A stretch of DNA of 64,000 bases, taken from positions 77,176,828 to 77,240,827 of the forward strand of contig CM055096.1 of assembly GCA_029204225.1 (NCBI GenBank), written 5' to 3'. This DNA is from Diphasiastrum complanatum. Its lineage: Eukaryota; Streptophyta; Lycopodiopsida; Lycopodiales; Lycopodiaceae. Below the pieces are notes generated by a model that saw nothing but the letters and a program-made list of their open reading frames with translations, searched no databases and was not told where the DNA came from. Shown piece by piece: positions 49,515 to 61,379 of the stretch (the stretch's first letter is position 1; each line of letters opens with the position of its first letter). Position numbers and translations under genes: made by a program.

Positions 49515-50058
49515 AAGTTTAGAAGCAACTTCATTGATATTAGATTGTCATATAGCAATTTGACTCAGCCCTTTACAAAGATCTTTTCTTAAGATTTTAT
49601 TGTTTACAATTTTGCAATCCATAGAGACTACATTCATAAAATCACTTGAGACAAACTTCTTTAGGCGTTTACCTGTTGAATAACATGTAGAGTCATCAAA
49701 GCTAAAATCACAAAAGACTTCATAAGGTTTTTACCAATCACATTGATATGAGGTCGATAGTCCAACCAAAAACAATATCCTCAAAAAAGTCATCAGTAGA
49801 GCCAAAAATGTATAGTAAAGTCTTGACATAAAGTTGTTTGATGTTGATATTCTCAAAACTTCTATTATAGTAACGTAAATGCAAAAGAGCCTTCTCTTTG
49901 TTGATACAATCACTAAGCTGAACCTGCTTCATCGACATTGATGACCAACACCCTTTTATATTTTCTCTGGATAACAATTGATGCTCAACTATGACACCTG
50001 TCTTCCTCACCGAACTAATTCGTGCGCTTTTGTTTTGTGGGATGGTGGCAAGAAACAA
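49515..50058 (-). pseudogene. Penelope-like element, N-proximal part
   Basis: The frame 49738-50058 (IPQNKSARISSVRKTG, LLHLRYYNRSFENINIKQLY) has no motif I can name. Past a frame change it continues as DFSFDDSTCYSTGKRLKKF and ILRKDLCKGLSQ, which fits the N-terminal LRxxLxKGLN-like block of Penelope-like proteins. It ends in NEVASKL at the insertion point of M; the same frame continues at 40484. I see no GIY-YIG endonuclease signature. Confidence 0.5.
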
Positions 50059-50289
50059 CTAAGTTTCTCAATACTTGCTTCACTTTATGGTACCATATAC
50101 TGTAAGTTTTTATATAGCTTTGTGTAAACATGTTATGCTATAAGAAGACTGAAAAGGTTTGGTCTTGACTTGTCAAGAGGGAAATTTGTGTCACTCTCTA
50201 TCTCTCACACATGAAAAAATCAACTATGGCTTGTATAATGGTTTTGGCCTCCCTCCTCAGATCGGATCCAGTATTTCCATTCTCTCACA
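50059..50289. other. Spacer between the Penelope-like relic and element E
   Basis: Short non-coding stretch; possibly the 5' end of the Penelope-like element. Confidence 0.3.
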
Positions 50290-50610
50290 GCTATCCATAG
50301 CCATTGGACATTTTCCTATCTTCAAGAGATCTTGATCAATGAAGAATATAGGCTTCAAGCAAGAGGTGGATCTACATCGACACTTCAAGAGGATGCTATG
50401 TTCACAAAGGGCAAATTCAAGGGCAAAACTAAAAGTAAGTGGTCTAAAGGGCAAGATCAAGTGGATGCTTCTTAAGTGCTTCTATTGTGGCATCAAAGGA
50501 CACTTTGCAAGTGAGTGCTACTAGAAGAAGATAGATAAAGGAGACAAGCAAGGTAATCTTACTCTTGATGAGGATGGTTTGGATGTTCAAGATGCAATGA
50601 TGATGCTTTT
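50290..50610 (+). pseudogene. Copia gag fragment of element E
   Basis: Starts inside Gag: one frame reads EEYRLQARGGSTST and AMFTKGKFKGKTKSK, as in element B, and a neighbouring frame carries the intact knuckle CFYCGIKGHFASEC. A TAG follows the knuckle. The capsid and the 5' LTR are missing. Confidence 0.75.
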
Positions 50611-51949
50611 GTGATGTCTTCATGTATGCTTGCTAATGATGGAGATCTAGATCCTTGGTGGATTGATAGTGGAGCAAGTTCACATATGACTTTTCACAAA
50701 GAGTACTTCACTTCTTTGTTGGCATATGGAGATGACAAGAGGGTGATTTACATGGCCAATGATGGTGAGTGTGCAATCAAAGGGATTGGCACAATTTCTA
50801 CTTCTCTCTCTACAAATAGGAATGTTCATTTGAAGGATGTCTTGTTTATTCCATCTATTACCAATAATTTGCTTAGTGTGAGTCAAATGCTAAGTAAAGG
50901 CCTGAAGGTGGAGTTTGATGGAGATGCTTGTATGATCAAAATGAAGGATGTATTGGTTGGAAAAGGTAAAAGGCAAGGGAAGTTGTTCAAACTAGATGCT
51001 CCTGTTATTGCTAACCAAGTTGGATGTACTATTGCGAGGGAGAAAATACCTATTCAAGAGGTTTGGCATAAAAGGATGGGACACCTCAACTTCAAGTCAT
51101 TGGAGGTAATGGTCAGGAAGAAGATTGTGATAGGTCTTCCAAGTTCCTTAAGTGGCATCAAACATGTTTGTGAGTCTTGTGCTTTGTCTAAGTCACATAG
51201 ACAACCTTATACTAGATCTATATCTAGATCTACAAAGCCTTTTCAACTTGTACATTTAGATCTTCATGGATTTACTACAATCAGCAATTGTGGAGCTAAG
51301 ATGTATGTAACATTCATTGATGATTTTAGTAGATTTTGTTGGATCTATCTACTAAAGAGCAAGGATGAAGTGTATGATGTATTTATCAAGTTCAAGAATT
51401 CAAGGGAGAACCAATTTTCCACAAAGATCAAGTGCTGAAGGAGTGACAATGGTGGTGAGTACATATCTACCAAGTTCAAGGCCTTTTGTGATGAGCATGG
51501 GATCAAGAGGAGTATACAACATCAAGGACCCCACAACAAAATGGAGTGGCTGAAAGGAAGAATAGGACTTTATGTGAAAGTGCTAAAGCTATGAGGTTAA
51601 GTGCTAATCTTGACAAACCATTTTGGGATCCAGCTTTGTTGTGTGCCAATTTCTTGTGCAATAGGTGGCTGAGTGCTATTTTGGATGGAAGGACACCTTT
51701 TGAGATGCTATTCAAGAGGAGGCCGAGTGTCAACTTTCTAAGAACCGTTGGATGCACATGCTATGTCAACATTACTCTTGATGATAGGACCAAGGAGGAT
51801 CCATCTACATTCCTTCTACTAACAAAGTGATTGTTGGTAGAGATGTCATCATTGATGAGGGGAACATTCCAAAAGTATCTTCAAGCATGATTGATGGTGA
51901 GGTAGATGGATCTAACATTCTTGATGTTGATGTAAAGGATCCTACTTTG
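50611..51949 (+). pseudogene. Copia protease and integrase of element E
   Basis: The 275-aa frame 50611-51438 has the protease WWIDSGASSHMTFHKEYF, pre-integrase VWHKRMGHLNFKSL with CESCALSKSH, and the core start LVHLDLHGFTT (first Asp) with FIDDFSRFCWIYLLKSK. A TGA at 51436-51438 precedes RSDNGGEY (second Asp). After a frameshift near 51530 the Glu block NGVAERKNRTLCESAKAM is intact. The region ends VIVGRDVIIDEG with VKDPTL at the insertion point of element F. Damage is limited to one stop and one or two indels. Confidence 0.85.
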
Positions 51950-52782
51950 TGTGAAAAATGCAAAAATAAGCTTGGTAGAGGCCAAAAATCTTGTATATAG
52001 ATGATTACACATGTGTGGAGCCTGTTACCACGTGTGAAAATAATGTACTTGTCATGTACCATAATCATATAGGTTGTACATATGATCTAATTCAAGTTCT
52101 AGTGGCTAAAAAGGCCAAAAACTAGTTTTCTAGACATATGACACATAGCATCAATCTATTGATTGCATGAGCCACATCCTTTGGTTAGGTGTCATATCAC
52201 ATGTGTAGAGGACAGCTCACATGTGTGAAATAAGCTGAAGTAGGCAAATTTTGACTTCTAGAAGATTTCCAAGTAGATCTCCATATAGAAAGAAAATGGA
52301 CCAAAAGTGCTCAAAATAGAAGGTTTTGTCCAAGTGTCATTTTTGCATGATGAATCATCATATGACAAAGCACCTTCACACATGTGGGATCATAGGGATG
52401 ATCAGTACCACGAGCTCCCACTTATTGTATATATAGATCCACATTTGGCCATAATCAATGTGAGACACCAATCTGGGTTTAGGAAGCAATTTTGAGTGAT
52501 TCTCTCCATTTGTCTACATTTGTTTTGATTGTTTTGAGGTTCTATCAATGTGTAATTGATTTTCAAGTTGGAGTCCGTACCCTGACAGGGTTTCACACGT
52601 GTGAAACCAGCAAGTACATTTACCTTCAATAAATGATTGTTCTTGTTTGGATTTTATGTCTAGAATTGATCTAGATTGATCTTAATCTTATGTAGATTGA
52701 TAGATCAAGTAAATCTAACATCCAATCCCTCTTGAGGATCAGATTAGGATCCACTCTTGGTCCTTTTTGTACTTTTTCCACA
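51950..52782 (+). repeat. 5' LTR of element F
   Basis: 833 bp, TGTGAAAAATG...TTTTTCCACA. Contains CACACGTGTG at 52594-52603 and several CACATGTG-type sites (near 52010, 52200, 52222, 52380). Confidence 0.93.
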
Positions 52783-52795
52783 TGGTATCAAAGCC
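52783..52795 (+). promoter_or_regulatory. Primer-binding site of element F
   Basis: TGGTATCAAAGCC directly after the LTR. Confidence 0.9.
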
Positions 52796-54448
52796 TAGTA
52801 CAAGAGGTTTTGTTGAAATTGATAGGGTTAATCCAAATCAAAGCCAAAATTAGCAGTTTTTGGAAACTAGTCAAATTTTGTGTAGCGAGTTGGATTTGAT
52901 AGCTATCCTCAAAATTTTTGGTCCAAATCTTGTTGTGGGCTGTAGGAACACTTTTCACACGTGTGAGGCCGTACAACTCCGGTTTTGACTGAGAAATTTC
53001 AAAAATTTGTAGAATTTGACTCACATACTCAATTTGAGTGTTTTTTGGTGCAAAATCAAGCATTTTCTATAGAGAATCTAATCCCTTGATTAGCTCTTGG
53101 ATTCGATCAGCCAAGAAATTAAATTTGAAGCTTGAAATAGGTGCATTAATTGATCATCTCTGATTTTTTGAGTGTATGTTGAAGTTGAGAGAGATTTTGC
53201 TAAGATCATAGATTAAGGAGTGATATGCAAGGTGAGAGGTTGAAATCCATTGTACCATCACTCTAGATTTGTTCAAGAGTGATAGGGTCAAGTTTAGAAG
53301 CATCAATTTGCTAGAAAACATCCTTGGATCTGTCCTCCAAGTGAAACCTTTGAGAGTTTCTAGTGCATATAGAGCATCTATGCAAATCTTTTGTAGAATT
53401 TGACATAGATTGGCTTAAATTGAGAGTTCTAGAAAAGAGATTGAGATCCAAGTCACATTATTCAATCCTACTCAATTTTTTTGAGTGTTTGTGAGGTTTG
53501 AAAAGAGTCATTAAGGTGTCTATGGCAAATGTGTAGAGAGAGATCCAATTTTCTAAGAGTTCCTTCCTTTGTAGAAGGCAAGATCTAGAAGCTCATTGTG
53601 TTGTTATTGGTGGAGAATTTGTATTCTCCTAGGTGATCAAATCTTTCTAAGTGGCATTAGATCTTTGAAGCACAATATCTTAGTGAGAAAAATCACAACT
53701 TTTGATTTTGAATTTCATTCCAAGTCTTAAAAGTAGAGTAATTGGTGGAATCCAATAGGAGTGATTGAATTCAATTTGTTGAGCAAAAATTGACATAGTA
53801 TGTATGAAACTCAAATTAGTTCTATTCAACTTTCTTTGTGAGAGTGCGAGGGTCAATTTGTGATCCCATTTGATGTCTAGAATGAGGAGGAGTCCATATT
53901 TGAGTATTAATGTATGGTTGAGATCTTTGTGTCTCTAGTTGTCTAATTTTTAAGCTTTGTGAAAAAATGGTGGTATAGCTTGTTTTCATCAAATCAAATT
54001 CATTCTAAATCTCAAGAGTGAGATTATTTGGGTCAAGAGTGAGTCCAAAAGAAGTGATTAAGTTTGATTTTCATGTGTTTGAAACAAATCCATCTTTTGT
54101 TCAAGAATCTCAAGTGTTGAGAGAACTAGTCAAGTGAAAAGGAAAATCTAAGTGTCAAATCTTTTTCATATCCATTTCAACTTTCAAAAGAAAGAGTCAT
54201 TGGTATTTGATAAGTCCAATAGGAGATTGGATCTGATTTCTTTAGTGATTTGATTCAAAGATTGTGTGCTTTTGTCTTAGTGATCAAAGCAAAGTTTCCA
54301 AGTGACTAGTCATTACTGTGAAGATTGATTCTTAGGTTTGTGAGCTAGATCTTTTGTAGATCGTTCTAGATTATTGAAGATGTTCAAATCTAGTCTCTTG
54401 AAAGTCACAAATTACATTTGTAGAATCATATCACAGGTTTTTATTCAC
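52796..54448 (+). other. Long 5' leader of element F, no gene
   Basis: About 1.65 kb without a coding frame. It has a further CACACGTGTG at 52956-52965. The leader is a large share of the element, as in other non-autonomous LTR elements. Confidence 0.6.
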
Positions 54449-55660
54449 ATGGCATCAATAGGTGGCATCCTACTGAAGGAAAGAAAGGATCCTAAGTGCA
54501 ACCTTTGTGGCAAGGGAGGATATATTTTCTCAAGATGCTACAGAAAGAAGACCAATCCATCCAAGGAGAACCAAGGCAAGGGGGCCGAGGTGAAGGATGG
54601 AGCTTCAAGTTCGAAATGCAAATACAAGAAGGACAAGTCCAAGGAAAGGTGTTTCCTTTGTGGAAAGGTGAATGAGGCTTGGAGTTTCATAAGGACTTGC
54701 AAGATTTGTCTTCAAGAGTCCATCACAACACATGTCAAATATTTTGAAATTTTTTATTTGGAAGTACATTGTTTGGTTCAAGATGCAAAGATAGATGTCA
54801 CTTTCATGAAAGTAACCTGGATTTATTTTATGTCCTTGGAAAGTATTTTGCTTGGAACTTTAGATAAGTTCAAACTTATTGTTATGATCCAAGAGATATC
54901 AATCAAGAATAAGGAGCATCAATCACAAAATGAAAATAGTTTCATTTATGCTCTCATGTCAACTTATGAAGATCTATTTCGCTTTGAAGGGATTTTTGTA
55001 TCTCAAAGGTGGCTTAAGACAATGCTAGTTGAGTGTGATGCCTTAAAAGATAGCAAAATATGTTTTCCTTGTAAGCTTACATTAGTTATGAAGTCAAGGG
55101 AATGGAAATATCTTCATAATGTAGGATCTTTTGGTTTCAATAAGATCATGAATGATGTGTTCATTCATAAAGATGAAAATTGTATGTTTTCAATCCTAAA
55201 GGCAAGTTGTAAACTTCTTATGAGAATAAGTGAAGCATCCAAAGTGGACACTTATATCCATAAGCAAGTAGTTAGCCTTATTGAGATGGAGATACCTTTT
55301 GATTTCAATATCAAAAAAATCATGCCAAGTTGTGGTGATTTTTGGACTTATGTTTCTAGCATAAGTAATCTTGATAATCATAGGAAGTGCATATTGAATG
55401 GTTATACTTGTTGTGATCATTATGAGACATGGAGGTCTCGGATTTCCATCAAGATGGAGCATCATGAAGAGGATCTTAAGGAGTCATCTCAAGGTTCAAG
55501 TGTGCCAAGGATTGAGGAGGAGAGACCTTCTCAAGTTGTGATTCCAAAAAGAAACTCAAGAAACATGGTTGAACCCATGTGGCTCACATTTCAAGGGAAA
55601 GAGGAGCATATCTCATGTGAAAGAGCAAGCCTCAAGGTCAAGCATCTACATGAAAATTAG
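54449..55660 (+). CDS. Long ORF of element F: gag knuckle fused to degenerate pol
   Basis: The frame is open from 54374; ATG 54449 is preferred because MASIGGILL matches the Gag start of element M, giving 403 aa. Gag is collapsed: the start runs straight into CNLCGKGGYIFSRC, a knuckle with Tyr in place of His, then CFLCGKVNEAWSF, a broken second copy. Next comes DVTFMKVTWIYFMSLES, which keeps the spacing of integrase YVTFIDDxSRxxWIYxLKSK without its Asp pair. Later W-LKTMLVECDAL fits the RT start. No protease DSGA, no RT YVDD. The open frame may make a protein, or may be kept by chance. Confidence 0.55.
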   Translation: MASIGGILLKERKDPKCNLCGKGGYIFSRCYRKKTNPSKENQGKGAEVKDGASSSKCKYKKDKSKERCFLCGKVNEAWSFIRTCKICLQESITTHVKYFEIFYLEVHCLVQDAKIDVTFMKVTWIYFMSLESILLGTLDKFKLIVMIQEISIKNKEHQSQNENSFIYALMSTYEDLFRFEGIFVSQRWLKTMLVECDALKDSKICFPCKLTLVMKSREWKYLHNVGSFGFNKIMNDVFIHKDENCMFSILKASCKLLMRISEASKVDTYIHKQVVSLIEMEIPFDFNIKKIMPSCGDFWTYVSSISNLDNHRKCILNGYTCCDHYETWRSRISIKMEHHEEDLKESSQGSSVPRIEEERPSQVVIPKRNSRNMVEPMWLTFQGKEEHISCERASLKVKHLHEN

Positions 55661-55879
55661 AAGGAATCAATTTTGGAGGTGCTAGGATGGTGCAAAGCTC
55701 TCAAGCTCATCAAAGATGTCAACATCAAAGAAGCACTATCATGGATATGGTGATTTCAGATCAACAGCAAGCTCATTGGCTGATCTTCACACCTTTTGAA
55801 CCAGCAAAGACCAATTTAGCCCATGGAGTCAAGTTCAATATCATCATGTTTTCCATCAAGCTAGATTTACCAAGCTAGA

Positions 55880-55890
55880 TTTTTGAGGAG
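55880..55890 (+). promoter_or_regulatory. Polypurine tract of element F
   Basis: TTTTTGAGGAG just before the 3' LTR; the purine run GAGGAG resembles that of elements C and D. Confidence 0.65.
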
Positions 55891-56721
55891 TGTGAAAAAT
55901 GCAAAAATAAGCTTGGTAGAGGCCAAAAATCTTGTATATAGATGATTACACATGTGTGAAGCCTGTTACCACGTGTGAAAATAATGTACTTGTCATGTAC
56001 CATAATCATATAGATTGTACATATGATTTAATTCAAGTTCTAGTGGCTAAAAAGGCCAAAAACTAGTTTTCTAGACATATGACACATGGCATCAATCTAT
56101 TGATTGCATGAGCCACATCCTTTGGTTAGGTGTCATATCACATGTGTAGAGGATAACTCACATGTGTGAAATAAGCTGAAGTAGGCGAATTTTGACTTCT
56201 AGAAGATTTCCAAGTAGATCTCCATATAGAAGGAAAATGGACCAAAAGTGCTCAAAATAGAAGGTTTTGTCCAAGTGTCATTTTTGCATGATGAATCATC
56301 ATATGACAAAGCACCTTCACACATGTGGGATCATAGGGATGATCAGTACCACGAGCTCTCACTTATTGTATATATAGAGCCACATTTGGCCATAATCAAT
56401 GTGAGACACCAATCTGGGTTTAGGAAGCAATTTTGAGTGATTCTATCCATTTGTCTACATTTGTTTTGATCGTTTTGAGGTTCTATCAATGTGTACTTGA
56501 TTTTCAGGTTGGAGTCCGTACCCTGACAGGGTTACACACGTGTGAAACCAGCAAGTACATTTACCTTCAATAAATGATTGTTCTTGTTTGGATTTTATGT
56601 CTAGAATTGATCTAGATTGATCTTAATCTTATGTAGATTGATAGATCAAGTAAATCTAACATCGAATCTCTTGAGGATCAGATTAGGATCCACTCTTGGT
56701 CCTTTTTGTACTTTTTTCACA
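55891..56721 (+). repeat. 3' LTR of element F
   Basis: 831 bp, almost identical to 51950-52782. CACACGTGTG at 56535-56544. Confidence 0.93.
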
Positions 56722-57450
56722 CTTTGGATGGTGATGATGATGGACCTTCATCAAGTCAAAAGCCAAGGAGAACATCAAGGGAAAGACAAGTACCTTCAAG
56801 GCTCACATATGATGCAAAAGGTAAGCAAGTAGTTTTTGGAGATTATGTTGCTTTCCTAACCTCTTTTGATGAACCTACAAGTGTAGATCAAGCAAGGAAA
56901 GAAGAGGAGTGGATCCAAGCAATGGATCTTGAGTATCAAGCTCTTATGAAGAATGGAACATGGAGATTGGTGGAGTTACCTAAGGACAAGAAAGCTATTG
57001 GATGTAAATGGATCTTCAAGGTGAAGACAAACGAAGATGGATCTATCAACAAGTACAAGGCAAGGTTAGTGGCAAAAGGATATGCTCAACAACAAGGGAT
57101 TGACTATGATGAGACCTTTGCACCCTGTGGGAAAGATGGTAAGCATTCGAGTCATCATTTCACTTGCTACACTTTATGGATGAGATCTATGGCAAATGGA
57201 CATTTCAAATGCATTATTGAATAGTGATCTTGAGGAGGAAGTGTACATGGAGCAGCCCGAGAGCTACATTTCATCAACAAAGCCAAATTATTTGTGTCTA
57301 CTACAAAAGAGCTTGCATGGCCTTAAGCAAGCACCAAGGAGTTGGTATGCTAAGCTTAGCACTTTTTTACTCTCTGAAGGCTTTGTTATGAGTGAGTATG
57401 ATCATTCACTTTATTATAGGTTTGCTGGAAATGATGTTACCATCTTGCTC
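56722..57450 (+). pseudogene. Copia RT of element E, catalytic part deleted
   Basis: Continues the E frame after F: SRLTYDAKGKQ, WIQAMDLEYQALMKNGTWRL, KYKARLVAKGYAQQQG and YDETFAP. A frameshift near 57125 leads to the frame of 57196-57453 (LEEEVYMEQPESY, LHGLKQAPRSWY, SEYDHSLYYRFAGND). It is then joined directly to the end of RNase H; about 170 codons including YVDD are gone. Confidence 0.85.
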
Positions 57451-57805
57451 TAGTGAGGTCGAGTACAAAGCTCTTACACATTACACAAAGGAGATGGTAT
57501 GGATCAAGAGGATGATCAAGGATCTTCACTTGCTGGATTTTTCAGAGAGCCCAATCATCTCTTGTGACAATCAATCAGCCCAAAGATTTGCAACTATCTT
57601 CCATGCTAGGAGCAAGCATATTGAGGTGCAATATCATTTTGTGAGGGAGCAAGTCATTGCAAAGGAGATTAAACATGTGTCCTCAAGGGAATGTGTAGTT
57701 GATATATTCACCAAAGCATTGGGAAAGGACTTGTTCATGAAGCATAGGACATCACTTGGAGTGTTATCAAAGTCCATGCTAAAACTAGTTGAAGAGGGAG
57801 TGTGA
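57451..57805 (+). pseudogene. Copia RNase H end of element E
   Basis: Starts at the deletion joint with SSEVEYKALTHYTKEMVW, then IISCDNQSAQRFA, HARSKHIEVQYHFVREQV and CVVDIFTKALGKD. The stop codon overlaps the LTR start. Confidence 0.85.
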
Positions 57806-58300
57806 AAGATTCAACTAGTTTGATCATATTTGTTATATTTCCATATTGGGCATATTGAGGCCAACTTTGTTTGTTATTTTTGGATCCACACATGTGAAAT
57901 ACAGTAGCTTGCTGGTTTTGTATGGACAGCAACAGTACTTTATCATTTTATTCATGTTTGATCAAGTTCTATTAGAGTTTGCATCTCATTTTGTGTGTAG
58001 ATGTTGATTTTTCTACATTGGTGAGATTGGTAGTGTATTCTCTTTCTAACCAAGGATCTTTCAAGTGGATTGGATCATAATGATCTAAAATCCTTCACAC
58101 TTAGTGCCTACAAATAGAATAGATACCAAATGTAGATGTAAATCTTTAAGGGATGACTCCCATTGGCTCTAAGATTGCTAGAAATTGTGCTCTTTAAACC
58201 ACTCTTTGATTATTGTATAAATGCATTCTTTCTTAGTTAGCTAAGTTGCAAATATTTAGTTTTGTTGCTTTGAGAACACACACACACACACATCAACATA
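57801..58300 (+). repeat. 3' LTR of element E
   Basis: Begins TGTGAAAGATTC after the purine tract GAAGAGGGAG (57791-57800). CACACATGTG lies at about 57887. The end is not defined because the 5' LTR is lost; a short CA repeat sits near 58276-58292. Confidence 0.6.
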
Positions 58301-60159
58301 ATCATTATTGATAGTATCTAACATTTGCATTCTGATTGCATGCTTGAATGATGTTGACATATAACTTCTTCTAGCTAAGTGTTATTAATTTTACCAAGAT
58401 AACACAATCCTATAAGTTTTGTCAAATGTTTTCAAATCAAATTATTATTATTATGACTTCGATACATGTGAATAATGATTAGTTTATAACATGGATGTGA
58501 AAATACATGAGATGTGGCTATTTATACTGAAGTGTGGGCATTCAAATTTGTTGATCATTGATCATTCTATGCTTGAGTGATCACAAGGCCTCTAGATCAT
58601 CCAATATTAAGGATCAACCATTTCTTGGATTGGAAGTGAGTGAGTTATGGTGATATGAAGGGACCATAGCTATTGTTCTAACGATTGATCTAGAATGTGG
58701 TATAGATTTCCACTACACAAGGGTGACTATCTATCTACTCTATGGATAAAAGGACCATTTGACGTCTTAGCTATATTGGATCATCCATGGGTTGGATATA
58801 GGGAGTACTCTATGCGGCCAATGATTTATTACCACACAATGTTCATATGGACAACCAACAATTGGTTGTCACATACTACATGAGCCTATGTGGATTGTTA
58901 CATAGTGCAATGCACCTCTTGTGCATGCACACTGTGGAAGGTGCATGGGTTATGTGGTTTCCATTCACCCTCGTTAGCTATCCAAATGAAGGTAACCATG
59001 AAAGGTTTCATGCTTAAGTGTCAATCTCCCATTGGTTGTCCACATGAGAGTGATGGAGGAAGGTCCAGATTTTTGAAAAGCATATTGAAGTTTTATTTAT
59101 GAATGCGACTTTAAAATCCAATGAAAGAACAAGGATGCTTGATATTGTAGGGCTTTACCTCTCAGGTACTTGCAACAAGTGCCCATTTCCTTTTTGTATC
59201 TGAAGCCACCTTCAGAAATAGAAATTATATGTCCTTCTAAAAAAAATAAAATCTTAAAGCAAAACCTTGATGGACAACCAATTGGAGATTGACACTTGAG
59301 CATGAAATGTTTGAGTAGATCATTCATGTCCACAAGCAACAATTGGATGCCACATAATCCATGCGTTGGATATCCACATGAACATTTTGCACATGCTCTA
59401 TGGGGCAACTAGTCATTACAAAAAGTCCCTTTTCACTCAAGTCCTTCACCTTGGTCCACGTGGTGCTCTTAGGCTTCATGCTTTTGAAGCTTGGTTGGCT
59501 GGCCCCCTTCCATAGGATCACCTACCCCTCAAAAACCACTCCCAAGCCTTTACACCACACACTTAAGAAGAATAAGTACAAAGACGACAATCCCTCGCTC
59601 ACTACTCTCGAGACTTTGTAGTATCTAAGAATCATAAGGCGTTAAAACTTAGAAACTTAGGGTTGTTGCCCCCACCCCACCCATGATTCTTAAACCATGA
59701 AAAGCCCTTGCGAGTGACTCTTCCACTATACATATTCTAGATTTTCTTCCCTAAGAAACTCGTCCCAGCTTCATAATTGAAGTGGGAGACCCATTCCAAG
59801 CTCTTGATGGGTCATAAGTCATATATGAATTATAATACTATGACCAAGTGCCAATGGCCTTTGATAGTATGATACTATATATGCATATGTAAGGGATTGA
59901 TAATTATTTGTACTAGGGGAAATGATATATCCGGTAAATTGGACCCATCCACTACCCACTATTTAATTAGTTTCCCAAAGGAGTTATATTTTTCTGGAAA
60001 TAATTATTATTTTCCCAAAAGCCCATCCTTTTAAGGATTCGATATATGGTGCGACAAAATCCGCAAAAGAAAAAGCGAAATTGATTTGGGGCGAAGTACG
60101 ACCACGCCTTCGGACTCCAAACGATTATATGCTGAGCTACATAGCTACCTGGCGTCCGT
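58301..60159. other. Intergenic stretch with a large hairpin
   Basis: No gene seen. An imperfect inverted repeat has arms at about 58895-59050 and 59270-59400: AAGTGTCAATCTCCCATTGG against CCAATTGGAGATTGACACTT, with further matches outside. Both strands therefore encode MLKCQSPIGCP in short frames, which shows the symmetry and is not evidence of a gene. It could be a MITE or a pair of inverted repeat copies. Confidence 0.55.
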
Positions 60160-60415
60160 GATTTGACCTGATCTTTTTCCGTTTCCTTTGGTCTTGGCCC
60201 TCCCTGGGGACGCTAACCTGGACGGGGATGTTCGGTGCGCCCAATGACGGCGTCTGGCCTCCGTTATCTGCTAGGCGCTTGAAGTTAAACGGCGATGTCT
60301 CACCGCCTTGGAACGTACAGAGGACTGGTGGATTAGCTGGCCCACGTGGCGGTCTCTGGCTGGGCCACAGTGGAGTTTCTCCGTGTTTATAACTTACTAC
60401 TAGACGTTTTATCTG
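60160..60415 (+). promoter_or_regulatory. Promoter of the CCCH zinc-finger gene
   Basis: GC content rises here compared with the repeats to the left. TTTGACC (60162-60168) is a W-box match, the target of WRKY factors. CACGTGGC (60343-60350) is a G-box/ABRE match, the target of ABA-related bZIP factors. TTTATAA at 60386-60392 could be the TATA box, with transcription starting near the GA-rich stretch at about 60418. Such sites would suit a stress-induced gene, as known for Arabidopsis relatives; function here is inferred. Confidence 0.45.
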
Positions 60416-60675
60416 TGAGAGAGGGAGGGAGAGAGAGGAGACGGGGGAAGCAGCGATGGCGGATGGATCGTAATCGGTTATTTCTAAGACAGATAGGCCA
60501 ATTGCTGGTATCGCATAGCTTTGGATCTCTCAAATTATCAACTTTTTTCAGAATTTTGATGCACCTAAGCGCCAAATTCTGGTTCTGATTCAGCTGTTGC
60601 CTGAGTTGAGCTGCAATTCTTTTGAGGAACGAGCACTCGGGCTTTGAGCTGTACCAGAAACATATATATGTTGAG
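60416..60675 (+). other. Probable 5' untranslated exon with small uORF
   Basis: GA-rich start, then an ATG at 60456 in good context that makes a five-codon uORF ending TAA 60471-60473. More upstream ATGs follow. The exon is predicted to end at 60675 (GAG before GTAGAT). The ATG at 60668 would, after this splice, be in frame with the main protein. Confidence 0.4.
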
Positions 60676-61300
60676 GTAGATCTTATGGTTTTTTCAACGC
60701 ATTTTTGGGTTAGATTTGTGGGTTTTTTTTGTGAAGTGTGATAATGGTTTCTTTCATTAGTGATTGTGATACGTCTGGTGGAGTATTTTGAAGCGTTTCT
60801 GGCAAATATGTTTGCATGTTTCATAGGGTTTTTGTGCTAAGAATCGGGTCTTCTTGCATTACTAGAGTAGTTACTGCTTTTGGTCCTGTGTCCGTGTTGA
60901 CAGTTGTGGATTTTTTCATGCGTTCTTTGGCATTATTCAGTGGGGTAATTTGTTTTGGCTGCCTACTTTTTTGTTTTGGATGACTGGAAACTCTTCGCCG
61001 TAAGGCTTATCTCTGTGTTCGCATGTGTGATACGATGCATTGAACTCTTTTCCATCTGTTTTCACCGACTTACTGGTGCATGCCTTAAATATGGAAGTTT
61101 TGTGATGCATTGGTTAGTCATGGATGCCATAATTTGTCACCAGGTTGTCTCAGTGCGTACCCGTGAAATTACGTGCTGTTCTTTTATCGTAAGAGCAGTG
61201 TGTCTTGAGAAGCCTAGTATTTTAGTGCTTTTCTAAAATCGTTACTCCGAGCCTGTCTAAGCTTGCTGTACCTTTCTGTTGTATGTGCATTTTCCATCAG
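60676..61300 (+). other. Probable 5' UTR intron
   Basis: Predicted donor GTAGAT at 60676 and acceptor TTTTCCATCAG ending at 61300 after a pyrimidine-rich stretch. The inside is T-rich, unlike the flanking parts. The donor is less certain than the acceptor. Confidence 0.4.
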
Positions 61301-61379
61301 GTGCTCATTCCTTTCTGAACCTGATAATTTGAAGTGCGGAAGTCGGGAAGATCCAAACGCTACCTTGACCTTGCTAGTT

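Larger units (their letters stand above)
51950..56721 (+). mobile_element. Young non-autonomous Copia element F inside element E
   Basis: Complete insertion with two LTRs (51950-52782 and 55891-56721), a primer-binding site, a polypurine tract and a 5-bp target duplication CTTTG (51945-51949 and 56722-56726). Without it, the pol frame of E reads on without a break. The LTRs differ at only about 20 positions by eye, roughly 2 percent, so it is the youngest datable insertion here. Its only long ORF lacks usable integrase and RT motifs, so it must have been moved by enzymes from other Copia elements. Confidence 0.9.

Noticed and set aside
58890-59408. Small Cys-rich proteins on both strands
   Set aside because: Both come from the two arms of one inverted repeat; identical peptides on opposite strands reflect the hairpin.
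61263-61379. Extension of the CCCH protein to 820 aa from 61263
   Set aside because: The frame starts at TTG, not ATG, and runs through a probable splice acceptor at 61300, so the first part is intron.
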